Assembly (NCBI GenBank): GCA_022447585.1
Contig: JAKVAR010000002.1
Span: 186,001-250,000 of the forward strand
Direction of reading: 5' to 3'
DNA from: Crocinitomicaceae bacterium
GTDB lineage: Bacteria; Bacteroidota; Bacteroidia; Flavobacteriales_D; Crocinitomicaceae
Length of the DNA: 64,000 nt
The notes under the pieces are model-generated. The model was not told the origin of the DNA. It did no database searches and worked only from the letters and a program-made list of their open reading frames with translations. The position numbers were made by a program, and so were the translations under genes. Shown here piece by piece: positions 47,460 through 56,767 of the stretch. The first letter of the stretch is position 1. Each line of letters starts with the position of its first letter.

Positions 47460-48878
47460 ATGGTCTTTAGCAGTATACTTTTCCTGCTAATATTTCTGCC
47501 CATATTTCTGGTAGTTTATACGCTTTCACCTAAAGCTTTTAAAAATTGGTGGATACTGTTTTCCAGCATAGTATTCTATGCCTGGGGAGCACCAATATTT
47601 ATATTCATTGTATTGATTTCTACAATTCTTGATTTCTACCTTGTTCAACAAATGCACAAGACAACAGAAGCAAGAAAGAAACGCTACTTATTAATCCTTT
47701 CTATTTGTCTTAATCTAGGACTATTAGGTTATTTCAAGTATGCGAATTTCTTTATTGAAAATGCCAATGCCACGCTTGAAGCAATTGGGTTTGATACAAT
47801 TACCTGGACCAAAGTGGTACTCCCAATCGGAATTTCTTTTTACACATTTCAAACGCTTACATACTCCATTGATATTTACCGCGGCGTTCACCTACCGTTA
47901 AAGCGATTACACAACTATTTGCTATACATTATGTCATTCCCCCAGATGATTGCGGGACCGATTGTAAGATTTAATAGTGTAGCCGATCAAATTACAAGTA
48001 GAAAAGAAACCGTGGATGATAAACTTTTCGGATTCTACAGATTTTGTATTGGTTTAGCTAAGAAAGTATTTATTGCAAACGTCTTAGGCGAATTAGCGAC
48101 GACAATATTAGAAACCCCTATTCATCAATTGGGAACTCTTAATGCGTGGGTCGGCATTCTCGCCTATACTTTCCAAATCTATTTCGATTTCTCTGGTTAC
48201 TCAGATATGGCTATAGGATTAGGAAGAATGATTGGTTTCAAATTTCCCGAAAACTTCAACAACCCTTATAACTCAAGAAGCATTACTGAGTTTTGGCGAA
48301 GATGGCATATTACTTTGGGGGATTGGATGAAGAATTACCTATATATCCCTTTAGGCGGAAATAAGGTAAAATCAAACTATCGATTATACTTAAACCTTTG
48401 GTTAGTTTTCTTTCTTTCCGGATTATGGCATGGTGATTCTTGGAACTTCATTCTTTGGGGAGTATTTCATGGTATTTTTCTAATCTTAGACCGACTGTTT
48501 CTTGCTAAATTTTTAAACCGAATCGGATCAATCCCCAGCACAATAATTACATTCTTCATAGTAATGATCGGTTGGACCTTATTTGCTATTGAGGACATTA
48601 ATCATTGCTTTAGTTATTTCGAAGTTCTGTTCAGCTTTAACCCTATTGGGCTGATGCACATAAAGTCTGAATATGTATTCATTGGTTCAATTGCAATGGT
48701 TATTTCGTTCATTGGAATATCAAAAATCGGTATGAAAATTCAGGAATCGATATACGCTCATACTACGAATATCTGGTTACAGTTACCAAGAGCTATTTTA
48801 TCAATCTTAGTCTTTATATTGGCATGTAGCTCTATTGCTGCATCGGAATTTAATCCATTCATATATTTTAGATTCTAA
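47460..48878 (+). CDS. MBOAT-family membrane O-acyltransferase (AlgI-like)
   Basis: A 472-residue polytopic inner-membrane protein. Family motifs are IGISFYTFQTLTYSIDIYRG, SFPQMIAGPIVR, FDFSGYSDMAIGLGRMIGF, ITEFWRRWHITLGDWMKNYLYIPLGG and the catalytic-His motif LSGLWHGDSWNFILWG (~residue 323). AlgI-like proteins pass acetyl groups across the membrane for O-acetylation of exported polysaccharides. The following gene overlaps its stop (TAATG) and encodes an AlgJ/AlgX-like periplasmic partner, as expected for such pairs. Confidence 0.95.
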   Translation: MVFSSILFLLIFLPIFLVVYTLSPKAFKNWWILFSSIVFYAWGAPIFIFIVLISTILDFYLVQQMHKTTEARKKRYLLILSICLNLGLLGYFKYANFFIENANATLEAIGFDTITWTKVVLPIGISFYTFQTLTYSIDIYRGVHLPLKRLHNYLLYIMSFPQMIAGPIVRFNSVADQITSRKETVDDKLFGFYRFCIGLAKKVFIANVLGELATTILETPIHQLGTLNAWVGILAYTFQIYFDFSGYSDMAIGLGRMIGFKFPENFNNPYNSRSITEFWRRWHITLGDWMKNYLYIPLGGNKVKSNYRLYLNLWLVFFLSGLWHGDSWNFILWGVFHGIFLILDRLFLAKFLNRIGSIPSTIITFFIVMIGWTLFAIEDINHCFSYFEVLFSFNPIGLMHIKSEYVFIGSIAMVISFIGISKIGMKIQESIYAHTTNIWLQLPRAILSILVFILACSSIAASEFNPFIYFRF

Positions 48879-50026
48879 TGGTTGAAAATAACAGAAACAC
48901 AGGGAAAAATATATTGTTCGGTATTCTGCTGGTTGGACTTTGCCTTCCATTGATTCAACAACTTACCAAATTTGCTTATGTTAGGGAATTGAAAGGCGAT
49001 ATCAAGGTGACACAAAAAGCACAGTTAAACACCAAGGATTGGTTCAGCGGAAAATATCAAGATTCAACCTCCAAGTATATCAATGATAATTTTGGTTTCA
49101 GAAATGACTTCATTAGAATAAATAATGAACGTCATTACTTGATGTACAATGAAGCTAAAGCGAACGGTGTTATTATAGGAAAAGACAGCTATTTATACGA
49201 ATGGGGGTATATTGCAGCTGCATTAGGTCTTGATTTTGTTGGCGATGATTCAGTTAAAATTGACATCGATAAACTAAAGTATGTTAGCGATACCTTGCAT
49301 TCACTAGGGAAAGAAATCATAATTGTTTTTGCCCCTGGGAAAGGATCTTATTTTCCCGAATATATCCCCGAAATTTGGGTCAAGCAAAAGAAGAATAAAA
49401 CTAACCTTGAAATATATTCTTCCGAATGTAAAGCACAAGGCATAAACTACGTTGATCTAAATACTTGGTTTGTTCAGGCAAAGGACACAACTCAATATCC
49501 TCTATTTAGTCAGGCCGGAATACATTGGAGTAAATATGCCGAATACTTGGTTATGGATACATTAATCAATTATTTCGAAAGAAATATGTCAGTCGACTTG
49601 CCTGATATAATACTTAAAAGCATAACGGTTGATGCTGATAACCAATTTGGCGACTATGATGTTGGCGACGGCATGAATTTATATAGTAAGCTGCCAACCT
49701 TCCCCATGGCTTATCCAGATTATCATTTTGATAAAGATCATCGGGAAAAATATGATTCCATCCAATCAATTATTATTGCCGACAGCTATTATTGGGGCCT
49801 TTTCCTTAAGAATTTCTCATCAGATTGTTTCAGTAATGGAGAGTTTTGGTATTACAATAGGCTAATCTATAAGATGGGAACTCCAGGTGCTTCAAATTGC
49901 AGTGATGCCAATATCCTGGAAAAAGTAGCTAACAATGATTTGATTGTCATACTCAGTACGGACGCAAACTTAGATGATTTCGGATTTGGACTAATAGATG
50001 AGTTATTCGAAGTCTATCAAAAATAG
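48878..50026 (+). CDS. AlgJ/AlgX-like SGNH O-acetyltransferase partner
   Basis: A 382-residue protein with one N-terminal membrane anchor (~12-30, NILFGILLVGLCLPLI). The segments NDNFGFRNDFIRINN, GVIIGKDSYLYEWGY, IIVFAPGKGSYFPE, AGIHWSKYAEYL and IIIADSYYWG follow the AlgX/AlgJ/DHHW pattern, in which Ser and the Asp/His pair act as an SGNH esterase/transferase. It would complete O-acetylation of a surface glycan in the periplasm. Start and the MBOAT stop overlap by one base. Confidence 0.85.
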   Translation: MVENNRNTGKNILFGILLVGLCLPLIQQLTKFAYVRELKGDIKVTQKAQLNTKDWFSGKYQDSTSKYINDNFGFRNDFIRINNERHYLMYNEAKANGVIIGKDSYLYEWGYIAAALGLDFVGDDSVKIDIDKLKYVSDTLHSLGKEIIIVFAPGKGSYFPEYIPEIWVKQKKNKTNLEIYSSECKAQGINYVDLNTWFVQAKDTTQYPLFSQAGIHWSKYAEYLVMDTLINYFERNMSVDLPDIILKSITVDADNQFGDYDVGDGMNLYSKLPTFPMAYPDYHFDKDHREKYDSIQSIIIADSYYWGLFLKNFSSDCFSNGEFWYYNRLIYKMGTPGASNCSDANILEKVANNDLIVILSTDANLDDFGFGLIDELFEVYQK

Positions 50027-50090
50027 CATTATCCTTTTATTATTCTTAACTTGGTTAGCTTAAATCGCTAATTTTTACACTACTTATGGT

Positions 50091-52271
50091 ATGCGAATAA
50101 TACTATTATTTACTTTAATTGTAGCTTCTTCATTTTGTCGCAGTGCTGTTAATCATTGGGAGACGGTGGTATACGAAACAGACAACTGGAAATTTCTAGT
50201 ACCTTTTGCTTCGGTTCCTACAAACTGGAATACCATTGGATTCAACGACGCAAGCTGGGCTAATGGAATTGGTGGTTTTGGATATGGTGATAGTGACGAC
50301 AACACCACTTTTTCAAATACAATTTCTTGCTATCAAAGAACTACATTCAATATAATAGACATTAACGCGATTGACGTTGCCGTATTTAACATTGACTATG
50401 ATGATGCATTTGTAGCTTACCTAAACGGTGTTGAAATTACTAGAGAAAATATTACAAGTGTTGGACAGCCATTATTTAATCAACCTTCAGATGGACTGCA
50501 TGAGGCGGTTATGTACGGAGGAGGCTATCCCTTTCAATTTACAATAAGCCAATCATTTTTAGCTGCAAACCTAATTAATGGAACCAATGTTCTAGCAATT
50601 CAAACACACAATGAATCTATTTCATCTAGTGATTTAAGTTCCCGTGTGTTTTTATCCCTGGGCATAAATGATTCATCTTCTAATTATGGATCAACTCCAC
50701 CCTGGTTCGTACCACCAATTGTTTTTTCAGATTCGAATCTTCCAATTATAGTTATTAATACTGGTGGTGTTACCATTCAAAACTCGTATAAGGTTGATGC
50801 TTCAATGGGAATCATTTATAACGGTATAGGAAATAGGAATTATCTAACAGACCCTTTCAATGAATACCAAGGTGATATTGGTATAGAAATAAGAGGTTCA
50901 TCATCATCTGGATTCCCCAAGAATCAATGGGGAATTGAAACAAGAGACCCATCAGGAAATAGACATGATGTAAGTATTTTTAACATGGCTTACGATAATG
51001 ATTGGGTCTTATATGCCCCATACTCTGACAAGTCACTAATTCGAAATGTTCTTACCTATAAAATGGGATGGGATACGGATCAATATGCTCCTAGAACGAA
51101 GCTCTGTGAAGTTGTATTAAACGGTGAATATCAAGGTGTGTATGTTTTTATTGAAAAGATTAAAAGAAAAGATGGTAAAATTGGAATTGACGATGTAAAA
51201 CCTCAAGATACCACGGGAAATGAACTAACCGGTGATTACATTCTTAAAGTAGATAAACTAACATCTGGAGGAATCGTAGCATGGTCATCGCCTATCCCCC
51301 CTTACCCCGGTGCTTCTGCCGTTATTCGATTTCAAGCACATGATCCTGGTTATGATAGTTTAGTAACTGAACAATTAAGTTATTTAGAATCTAATGTTAC
51401 TTCATTTGAAAATGCCTTAGATGGTCCAAATTTTTCAAATCCTAATTCAGGATACTCTCCATACATTGACATGGAATCTTTTGTAGATTATATGCTTGTC
51501 CAAGAATTTAGCAAAAATGTTGATGGCTATAGAATAAGTAGTTTTTTCCATAAACAAAGAGACAGTGAAGGCGGAAAACTGAAAGCCGGACCTTTATGGG
51601 ACTTTAATCTGGCATGGGGAAATGCTAATTACTGTGAAGGAGGCTTAACTTCAGGTTGGGAAATGAATTTTGGAAATGTATGCGGTGGGGGTGGATATCA
51701 AAACCCTTTTTGGTGGCAGAAACTAGTTCAAGACCCTACATTTGCACATATGATGAACTGTACTTGGAGTGAACTGCGTCAAGGGCCTTGGCACACGGAC
51801 TCTTTATTAACCTATATTGATCAACAAGCTCTTTACCTTGAAGAATCTCAAATTCGTAATTACGCAAAATGGCCTGTACTCGGAACTTACCTATGGCCAA
51901 ACAACTTTATTGGAAACTCCTATGCGGAAGAAATTGATTATTTAAAGACATGGCTCGTAGAGAGAGCAAACTGGATGGATGCCAACATGTTTGGCACATG
52001 TGATGACCTTGGAATTCCAAATTTAAACGAAACCGTTTATCGTGTTTTTCCGAATCCTGCAAGAACCATAATAACTGTAGAATCGAATGAAAAAATAAAC
52101 GATGCTCAAATATTCTTAATTGATGTTGCCGGGAAATTAGTTCACTCCCAGAAAATCAACAATGTATTTTCGGTTAAGCTGGACATTTCTTACTTAGAAA
52201 AAGGAATTTATAATTATAAAATCATAGAATCTAACCAAAACGTTAGGCTTGGGAAAATCGCAATACAATAA
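50091..52271 (+). CDS. CotH-family T9SS-secreted protein with galactose-binding-like domain
   Basis: A 726-residue protein with a short signal peptide (MRIILLFTLIVASSFCRS). Residues ~20-200 form a sandwich domain with GFGYGDSDDNT, YDDAFVAYLNGVEI and GTNVLAIQTHN. The CotH domain (~220-620) has GDIGIEIRGSSSSGFPKNQW, DWVLYAPYSDKSLIRNVLTY, APRTKLCEVVLNGEYQGVYVF and LKAGPLWDFNLAWG. A T9SS sorting domain (YRVFPNPARTIITVES) ends it. It belongs to the same family as 29004, but the N-terminal domain differs. It sits 64 bp after the AlgJ-like gene and 1 bp before a lipoprotein gene. Confidence 0.9.
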   Translation: MRIILLFTLIVASSFCRSAVNHWETVVYETDNWKFLVPFASVPTNWNTIGFNDASWANGIGGFGYGDSDDNTTFSNTISCYQRTTFNIIDINAIDVAVFNIDYDDAFVAYLNGVEITRENITSVGQPLFNQPSDGLHEAVMYGGGYPFQFTISQSFLAANLINGTNVLAIQTHNESISSSDLSSRVFLSLGINDSSSNYGSTPPWFVPPIVFSDSNLPIIVINTGGVTIQNSYKVDASMGIIYNGIGNRNYLTDPFNEYQGDIGIEIRGSSSSGFPKNQWGIETRDPSGNRHDVSIFNMAYDNDWVLYAPYSDKSLIRNVLTYKMGWDTDQYAPRTKLCEVVLNGEYQGVYVFIEKIKRKDGKIGIDDVKPQDTTGNELTGDYILKVDKLTSGGIVAWSSPIPPYPGASAVIRFQAHDPGYDSLVTEQLSYLESNVTSFENALDGPNFSNPNSGYSPYIDMESFVDYMLVQEFSKNVDGYRISSFFHKQRDSEGGKLKAGPLWDFNLAWGNANYCEGGLTSGWEMNFGNVCGGGGYQNPFWWQKLVQDPTFAHMMNCTWSELRQGPWHTDSLLTYIDQQALYLEESQIRNYAKWPVLGTYLWPNNFIGNSYAEEIDYLKTWLVERANWMDANMFGTCDDLGIPNLNETVYRVFPNPARTIITVESNEKINDAQIFLIDVAGKLVHSQKINNVFSVKLDISYLEKGIYNYKIIESNQNVRLGKIAIQ

Positions 52272-52272
52272 T

Positions 52273-53079
52273 ATGAGACATTTATTAAAAGTATTTACCT
52301 GCTTTATATTCGCGTCAACTATACTTATCGCTTGTTCCAAAACAGCAGGCAAAGGTGGCACTTCTTCAATAAAGGGAGAAGTGAATGGAGTTACACTGTC
52401 AGGAGGAAATGGAAACCTTGCAGAAAAAGAAAGAACAACAGTTATTTGTAATCATGCAGATGGCATTGGTGGATCAATTCTAGATAATAGTGATTATTTC
52501 TTATTGAATACTCCAGAAGGAGGAACACTATATTATGTCTGGTATGAAAATACAAATTGGCTGGGTCAGGATCCTGGTCTATCCGGTAGAACTGGAATTA
52601 AAGTAACGTATAGCAACAATGATTCTAATAGCACTCTTGCCTCTAACACAATGACTGCAATTAATTTAATCGCTGGCTCAGACTTCACGGTATCTTTAAA
52701 CAACGACATATTAACAATAGAAAACACCATAGCCGGTGAGGTGGTTGATGCCGATGACGTTAACACACCATTTGTAATTGACACCGAAAACCAAGGTAAA
52801 GCGGCTACAATTGGAAACTCCATTCAAACAAGTGGGGCCATTGCCGATGAAAGAGTTTATTTAATATATGGAGATGAAGACTTTTATAGCGAAACTGTGC
52901 GAACTGATGAAAATGGTAAATATCAATTTACCGGTTTAACAAAAGGAAATTATCGAATATTCGCTTTTTCATTGGATACTACAACAGCAGGTGGTCTATT
53001 GCATCAAGTTGAAGTTGAAGCGTCGATATCAAAGAATAAATCGATTTCGGAAGCACCCTCAATTACAATAATTCGTTAA
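52273..53079 (+). CDS. Lipoprotein with carboxypeptidase-regulatory-like end domain
   Basis: 268 residues from the ATG at 52273, one base after the CotH stop; the track start lies inside the CotH gene. The lipobox is IFASTILIAC. The C-terminal ~90 residues (TSGAIADERVYLIYGDEDFY and TDENGKYQFTGLTKGNYRIF) form a transthyretin-like/carboxypeptidase-regulatory-like fold. The middle part is unassigned. Position in the CotH and O-acetylation cluster suggests an envelope role. Confidence 0.8.
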   Translation: MRHLLKVFTCFIFASTILIACSKTAGKGGTSSIKGEVNGVTLSGGNGNLAEKERTTVICNHADGIGGSILDNSDYFLLNTPEGGTLYYVWYENTNWLGQDPGLSGRTGIKVTYSNNDSNSTLASNTMTAINLIAGSDFTVSLNNDILTIENTIAGEVVDADDVNTPFVIDTENQGKAATIGNSIQTSGAIADERVYLIYGDEDFYSETVRTDENGKYQFTGLTKGNYRIFAFSLDTTTAGGLLHQVEVEASISKNKSISEAPSITIIR

Positions 53080-53783
53080 TGAATTTATTCCGTAACATAA
53101 TATTAATCTTCACGTTATTAGGTTCATTCTTCACTATTGGTCAGTCTGACTTTATCACTTGGGCTGGACTTGAGCTTAAAACTTCAGTTTCTAAAAAAAT
53201 TGAATTGAACTTAAAAGGACAATCACGATTTGATCGAAATTCTTCGCATCTTAAAAACACCTTTATTTCACCTGGAATCAGATTAAAAGTTCACAAAAAC
53301 ATTCGATTAAGCGGAAAATATAGACTTTCTAGCATTCCGTTCAATTTAAATAGCTCTAATCGTATTTTGTCGCACCGGTTGACTTTAGATGCGCAATTTA
53401 GAAATCTATTGAATTTAATACTTGATAAACCTATGGTTGATCTGAACGTAAGACTGCGTGGCACACATGAGATGGAGAAAAACAAAAGAGATGATCACTA
53501 TATTAGATTGCGATTAAAAGGAGCATTAAATTTGAAAAAATCAAAAATCACTCCCAATGCATCGCTAGAAATATTCTATCATTTGAACAATCAAATCACT
53601 TATACATTTGAAAAAGTGACATCACACCATGCAATAAATAAACTTCGGATAAGAATAGGTACAGACTATAAGCTCAACAAGCGGCAAGAATTATCATTTT
53701 TCGGAATTTACCAAAGAGAATTATTCCGTTTAGAAAATGACTTTATTCTAGGAGTCGGGTATACCTTTGAACTTAAGAAATAA
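53079..53783 (+). CDS. DUF2490-type outer-membrane protein
   Basis: A 234-residue protein with signal peptide MNLFRNIILIFTLLGSFFTIGQS. The strands WAGLELKTSVSKKIELNLKGQSRFDRN, DAQFRNLL, KLRIRIGTDYKLNKRQELSFFGIYQRE and the end FILGVGYTFELKK match the barrel-like DUF2490 family. It overlaps the lipoprotein stop by one base (TAATG), so it belongs to the same operon. Function unknown. Confidence 0.85.
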   Translation: MNLFRNIILIFTLLGSFFTIGQSDFITWAGLELKTSVSKKIELNLKGQSRFDRNSSHLKNTFISPGIRLKVHKNIRLSGKYRLSSIPFNLNSSNRILSHRLTLDAQFRNLLNLILDKPMVDLNVRLRGTHEMEKNKRDDHYIRLRLKGALNLKKSKITPNASLEIFYHLNNQITYTFEKVTSHHAINKLRIRIGTDYKLNKRQELSFFGIYQRELFRLENDFILGVGYTFELKK

Positions 53784-53787
53784 AAAA

Positions 53788-53815
53788 GGGATTCTAAACG
53801 AATCCCAATTTCTTT
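53788..53815. terminator. Bidirectional terminator between convergent genes
   Basis: GGGATTC / GAATCCC arms with a 5-nt loop, A6 on one side and a T-containing stretch on the other. The arms overlap the 3' end of the minus-strand gene. Confidence 0.7.
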
Positions 53816-54012
53816 GTTGTTGTTTGTGAAAAGGCTTTACTTATAATTTTGGGGTACTTAGCGCCAAATTCAACTATGCACCATTCTTGAAATTTTTTTA
53901 CTTCTTCCACGTCAGTAATCCACTTTAATGATTTGTATAATTCCTTCTGGAATAATTGGGCATCAAAACTAACTCCGTGGAGAATTTTTTTTGTTAACTC
54001 TAACATTTTCAT
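53794..54012 (-). CDS. Small conserved cytoplasmic protein of Bacteroidota
   Basis: 72 residues from the ATG at 54012 (MKMLELTKKILHGVSFDAQLF); the track runs 40 codons further upstream through non-coding sequence. The layout SFDAQLFQKELYKSLKWI...EEVKKFQEWCIVEFG resembles a short family I have seen across Flavobacteria, normally unnamed. Two helices are predicted by eye. Function unknown. Confidence 0.7.
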   Translation of the reverse strand: MKMLELTKKILHGVSFDAQLFQKELYKSLKWITDVEEVKKFQEWCIVEFGAKYPKIISKAFSQTTTKKLGFV

Positions 54013-54077
54013 TGTGGTTTGTTCTTTACAATATAACGATAAAATCGATGTGTTCTTATGACGATACTTGTTAAAAA

Positions 54078-54115
54078 ACAAAAAAAAGCCCGAAACACTA
54101 GCGTGAATCGGGCTT
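54078..54115 (-). terminator. Strong intrinsic terminator of the Omp28/DUF6029/TlpA cluster
   Basis: AAGCCCGA / TCGGGCTT arms with an inner CAC / GTG pairing, and on the minus strand a run of eight T. Confidence 0.9.
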
Positions 54116-54136
54116 AACAAAGTTATTAACATTCTC

Positions 54137-55057
54137 TTACTGCAGTTTCTTTTTTACAACTTGATAAATTTCTTCTGTAACAGCATCCCTCACGTAAATC
54201 AATAAATGTACGTTATTCGGATCGTACTGAGCCGGAAGAGCATAACTATAGTTAAAGTAATACTTACCATTATCCAATTCATTATCAGTGATTTGTCTTC
54301 CCCTCCAATCACTTCCAATGGTTCCGCGCAAAACATCACGGTGAATGTAATTTGGGTCAGTTGAATTATCTGGCATCTTTTGTTTAGCAACAATTGAATC
54401 TTCAATCAAATAAACAACAGTATATAAGTCATTCGTTAATGAAGGATTTAAAATCTCAACTTCCGAATGAATAAAAACCCCATTTGTTGAAGGATAAAAA
54501 TTCACTACTGATTGCAAATTAGCTTCCAATGGAGTTGCAATAGACGCACCAACAATTCCTCTCCAAGCATCTTGTCCTGATGTATGTTGACCTGCAGTTA
54601 AAATCCGACTAACACTGCCTCTTGGGTTACCAATAAATGTTGACCCTGGAATTGATCCAAAATGCTCCCCGATAGCCAAACCAGCTGGGTTCGTCCAGTC
54701 GATTGGATAAGAGGCAGTTACGGTTTGGAACGTTCCAGCTCCATCCGGGCCTGCATGAATTGTTGCAATAACGGCTCTATCGCCTAAATCGGTGTGAATG
54801 TCATGAGCAGTATCCGCAGCTATAGGACAATAAGAACACAAATGCCCTGTGAAATCTTCAATTAGTACATTTCTTAAGGTATTCGTATTAGGCGTCCAAA
54901 CTGGCCACTCTGTAGCCGCATAAGCAACAGAATCTCCGCCAGGATATAATGAATAGTCTAATTCTGTATCTATAGCAGGAGGGAAAATTTTATCCACTTT
55001 ATCGCAAGATGCAAATACGAATAAACTAACTAATCCAATAAATAATATCTTTTTCAT
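54137..55057 (-). CDS. Omp28-related outer-membrane lipoprotein
   Basis: A 306-residue lipoprotein; the signal is MKKILFIGLVSLFVFASC. The thioredoxin-like part has VLIEDFTGHLCSYCPIAADTA with a CxxC site near residue 74, then a beta-sandwich with DVLRGTIGSDWRGR and HLLIYVRDAVTEEIYQV. This matches the Omp28-related family. It is the last gene of a minus-strand cluster after a DUF6029 protein and a TlpA-like thioredoxin, an arrangement I recall from other Bacteroidota. A disulfide or redox role in the periplasm is likely but unproven. Confidence 0.88.
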   Translation of the reverse strand: MKKILFIGLVSLFVFASCDKVDKIFPPAIDTELDYSLYPGGDSVAYAATEWPVWTPNTNTLRNVLIEDFTGHLCSYCPIAADTAHDIHTDLGDRAVIATIHAGPDGAGTFQTVTASYPIDWTNPAGLAIGEHFGSIPGSTFIGNPRGSVSRILTAGQHTSGQDAWRGIVGASIATPLEANLQSVVNFYPSTNGVFIHSEVEILNPSLTNDLYTVVYLIEDSIVAKQKMPDNSTDPNYIHRDVLRGTIGSDWRGRQITDNELDNGKYYFNYSYALPAQYDPNNVHLLIYVRDAVTEEIYQVVKKKLQ

Positions 55058-55067
55058 AATTCTAAAT

Positions 55068-56744
55068 TTAGAAACTGTGAGTGAAATTCATTGTTAAACC
55101 ATTTGAGGCAGGCACGAATCTACAAACTCCACCAACACAGAAAAGACCTTCTCGTTGTCTTCCGTATCCCAATGTGATTCTAGTAGCACCTCTAATATAA
55201 CCGAAAGAACCATAAGCATAATGCAACTGTAAGGCTTCTTGCGGATTCCCATAATTATATTGATCCATAATACTGAAGAACCAATGAGGAGAAACATTGT
55301 ACTCTAAAAGAACAGTTGCCCAGTTTCCCTTATCGTTAATATCGCCATTCTCATCGTCTTCTACAAATAAACCCTGAATTTCCAACCTTAACGAGTGCTT
55401 CTTGTTAATTTTGTATCCAAATTCAGCAACTCCAATGTGAGAAGTAATAATTCCTTCAGCATCTCCCGTTACTTTAGCAACGTCATTATTCAAGCTAATA
55501 TTGTAATAGCTTAAACGCGCATTGAACTTCTTAGTAAATTTTCTGTAAATATTAACGTTTATATCTCTCCAAAAAAGGCTATCGCTCTGATCAAACAAGC
55601 GGCTTTCATAAGCAACACCAGAAGAGTCCGATGGGTCAATATTTCCTGTTCTTTGCAATGGTTTATAGGCAGTCGAGAAATTCGCATTAATTGACGTTCC
55701 ATACTTCCCCCCTAACTTAGACCCTCTCTTAATTGTGTAGAGTACCTCTGCTTGATATGCTATCTCACCAGTTGGTTGAGTTGCATATGGATAAATCGAA
55801 GACACTAAGTTATACGTATGCGTCTTGTTCATTGCAGGCAAATAATTGATGAATAAATCAGTCAACTCCTTCGTACGATCAGATCTATAACTCATATTAT
55901 CAGCAGATTTTGCAGATAAAACGATGCCTAATCCTTTCCTAGAATATCCGAAATTAATTAAGGCCGCTTGTCCATAATTATATATATAACCGTTATCTAC
56001 AGATGGATCCTGACCTTTGATTACATACTCACCATCCAACGTGAATTTTCCATAACGTAACTTTGCACGTCCACCGTAAACTCCAGTATTCTCAGGAAGG
56101 ATATATGTATCATCGTCGTCTTTCTGGTATTTACTAACAAAAGAAGCACCAAGAGTAACGTCCAACTTTTTACCTTCAAGCTTTTTAAACATTGAGTTCA
56201 AGTTGACCTCTCCATCGACGCCGCGCACAGTACCTGCACCATGAACAATTTCTCCTCCTTGAAAAGAAAAACGTTGCAAACCATAAACACCTTTTAAAGT
56301 TACCCCGTTATAAGGGCGCAAAATTAAACGGACACCATCCAACATATTGTCATATCCTAATGCACGATCTTCATAAGCCCTAAGAGACATACCTGATCCA
56401 AATTGCTCATAGAACGAACCTAAAGTTACATCTACAAAATCATTTTGATATCCTATATACCTCATACCAATACCCGTTCCATCAAATCGATTTGGATATC
56501 CCTGAATCCTTGGCAAATATGATTCTACGCGCATACCAGCTTTAAAACCACGATTCGTATAAAATACGTTCATATAAGTGTTTAACAATCCTTTTGTATC
56601 AGGTTGCGCCGCACCAATTAAACTGTCTTGATTTAAATACTGAAAAGTACTTTCAATATTACCGGTTAAGTTGCCTCCTGGCGCTTGACTATAACCTGCC
56701 AGGGAGATAGCCGCCATAAGAGCGCATAGCGTTAATTTCTTCAT
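55068..56744 (-). CDS. DUF6029-type outer-membrane barrel protein
   Basis: A 558-residue exported protein; the signal peptide is MKKLTLCALMAAISLAGYSQ. GNIESTFQYLNQDSLIGA, GRVESYL-like AGMRVESYLPRIQGYP, GSFYEQFGSGMSLRAYEDRALGYDN and GVRLILRPYNGVTLKGVYGLQR are characteristic of DUF6029. The rest is beta-rich with many aromatic girdle-like positions and ends in LTMNFTHSF, a typical barrel end. It sits 10 bp upstream of the Omp28-like gene. Function unknown. Confidence 0.85.
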   Translation of the reverse strand: MKKLTLCALMAAISLAGYSQAPGGNLTGNIESTFQYLNQDSLIGAAQPDTKGLLNTYMNVFYTNRGFKAGMRVESYLPRIQGYPNRFDGTGIGMRYIGYQNDFVDVTLGSFYEQFGSGMSLRAYEDRALGYDNMLDGVRLILRPYNGVTLKGVYGLQRFSFQGGEIVHGAGTVRGVDGEVNLNSMFKKLEGKKLDVTLGASFVSKYQKDDDDTYILPENTGVYGGRAKLRYGKFTLDGEYVIKGQDPSVDNGYIYNYGQAALINFGYSRKGLGIVLSAKSADNMSYRSDRTKELTDLFINYLPAMNKTHTYNLVSSIYPYATQPTGEIAYQAEVLYTIKRGSKLGGKYGTSINANFSTAYKPLQRTGNIDPSDSSGVAYESRLFDQSDSLFWRDINVNIYRKFTKKFNARLSYYNISLNNDVAKVTGDAEGIITSHIGVAEFGYKINKKHSLRLEIQGLFVEDDENGDINDKGNWATVLLEYNVSPHWFFSIMDQYNYGNPQEALQLHYAYGSFGYIRGATRITLGYGRQREGLFCVGGVCRFVPASNGLTMNFTHSF

Positions 56745-56767
56745 TAAGTAAAATTAAAGTATTGCTT

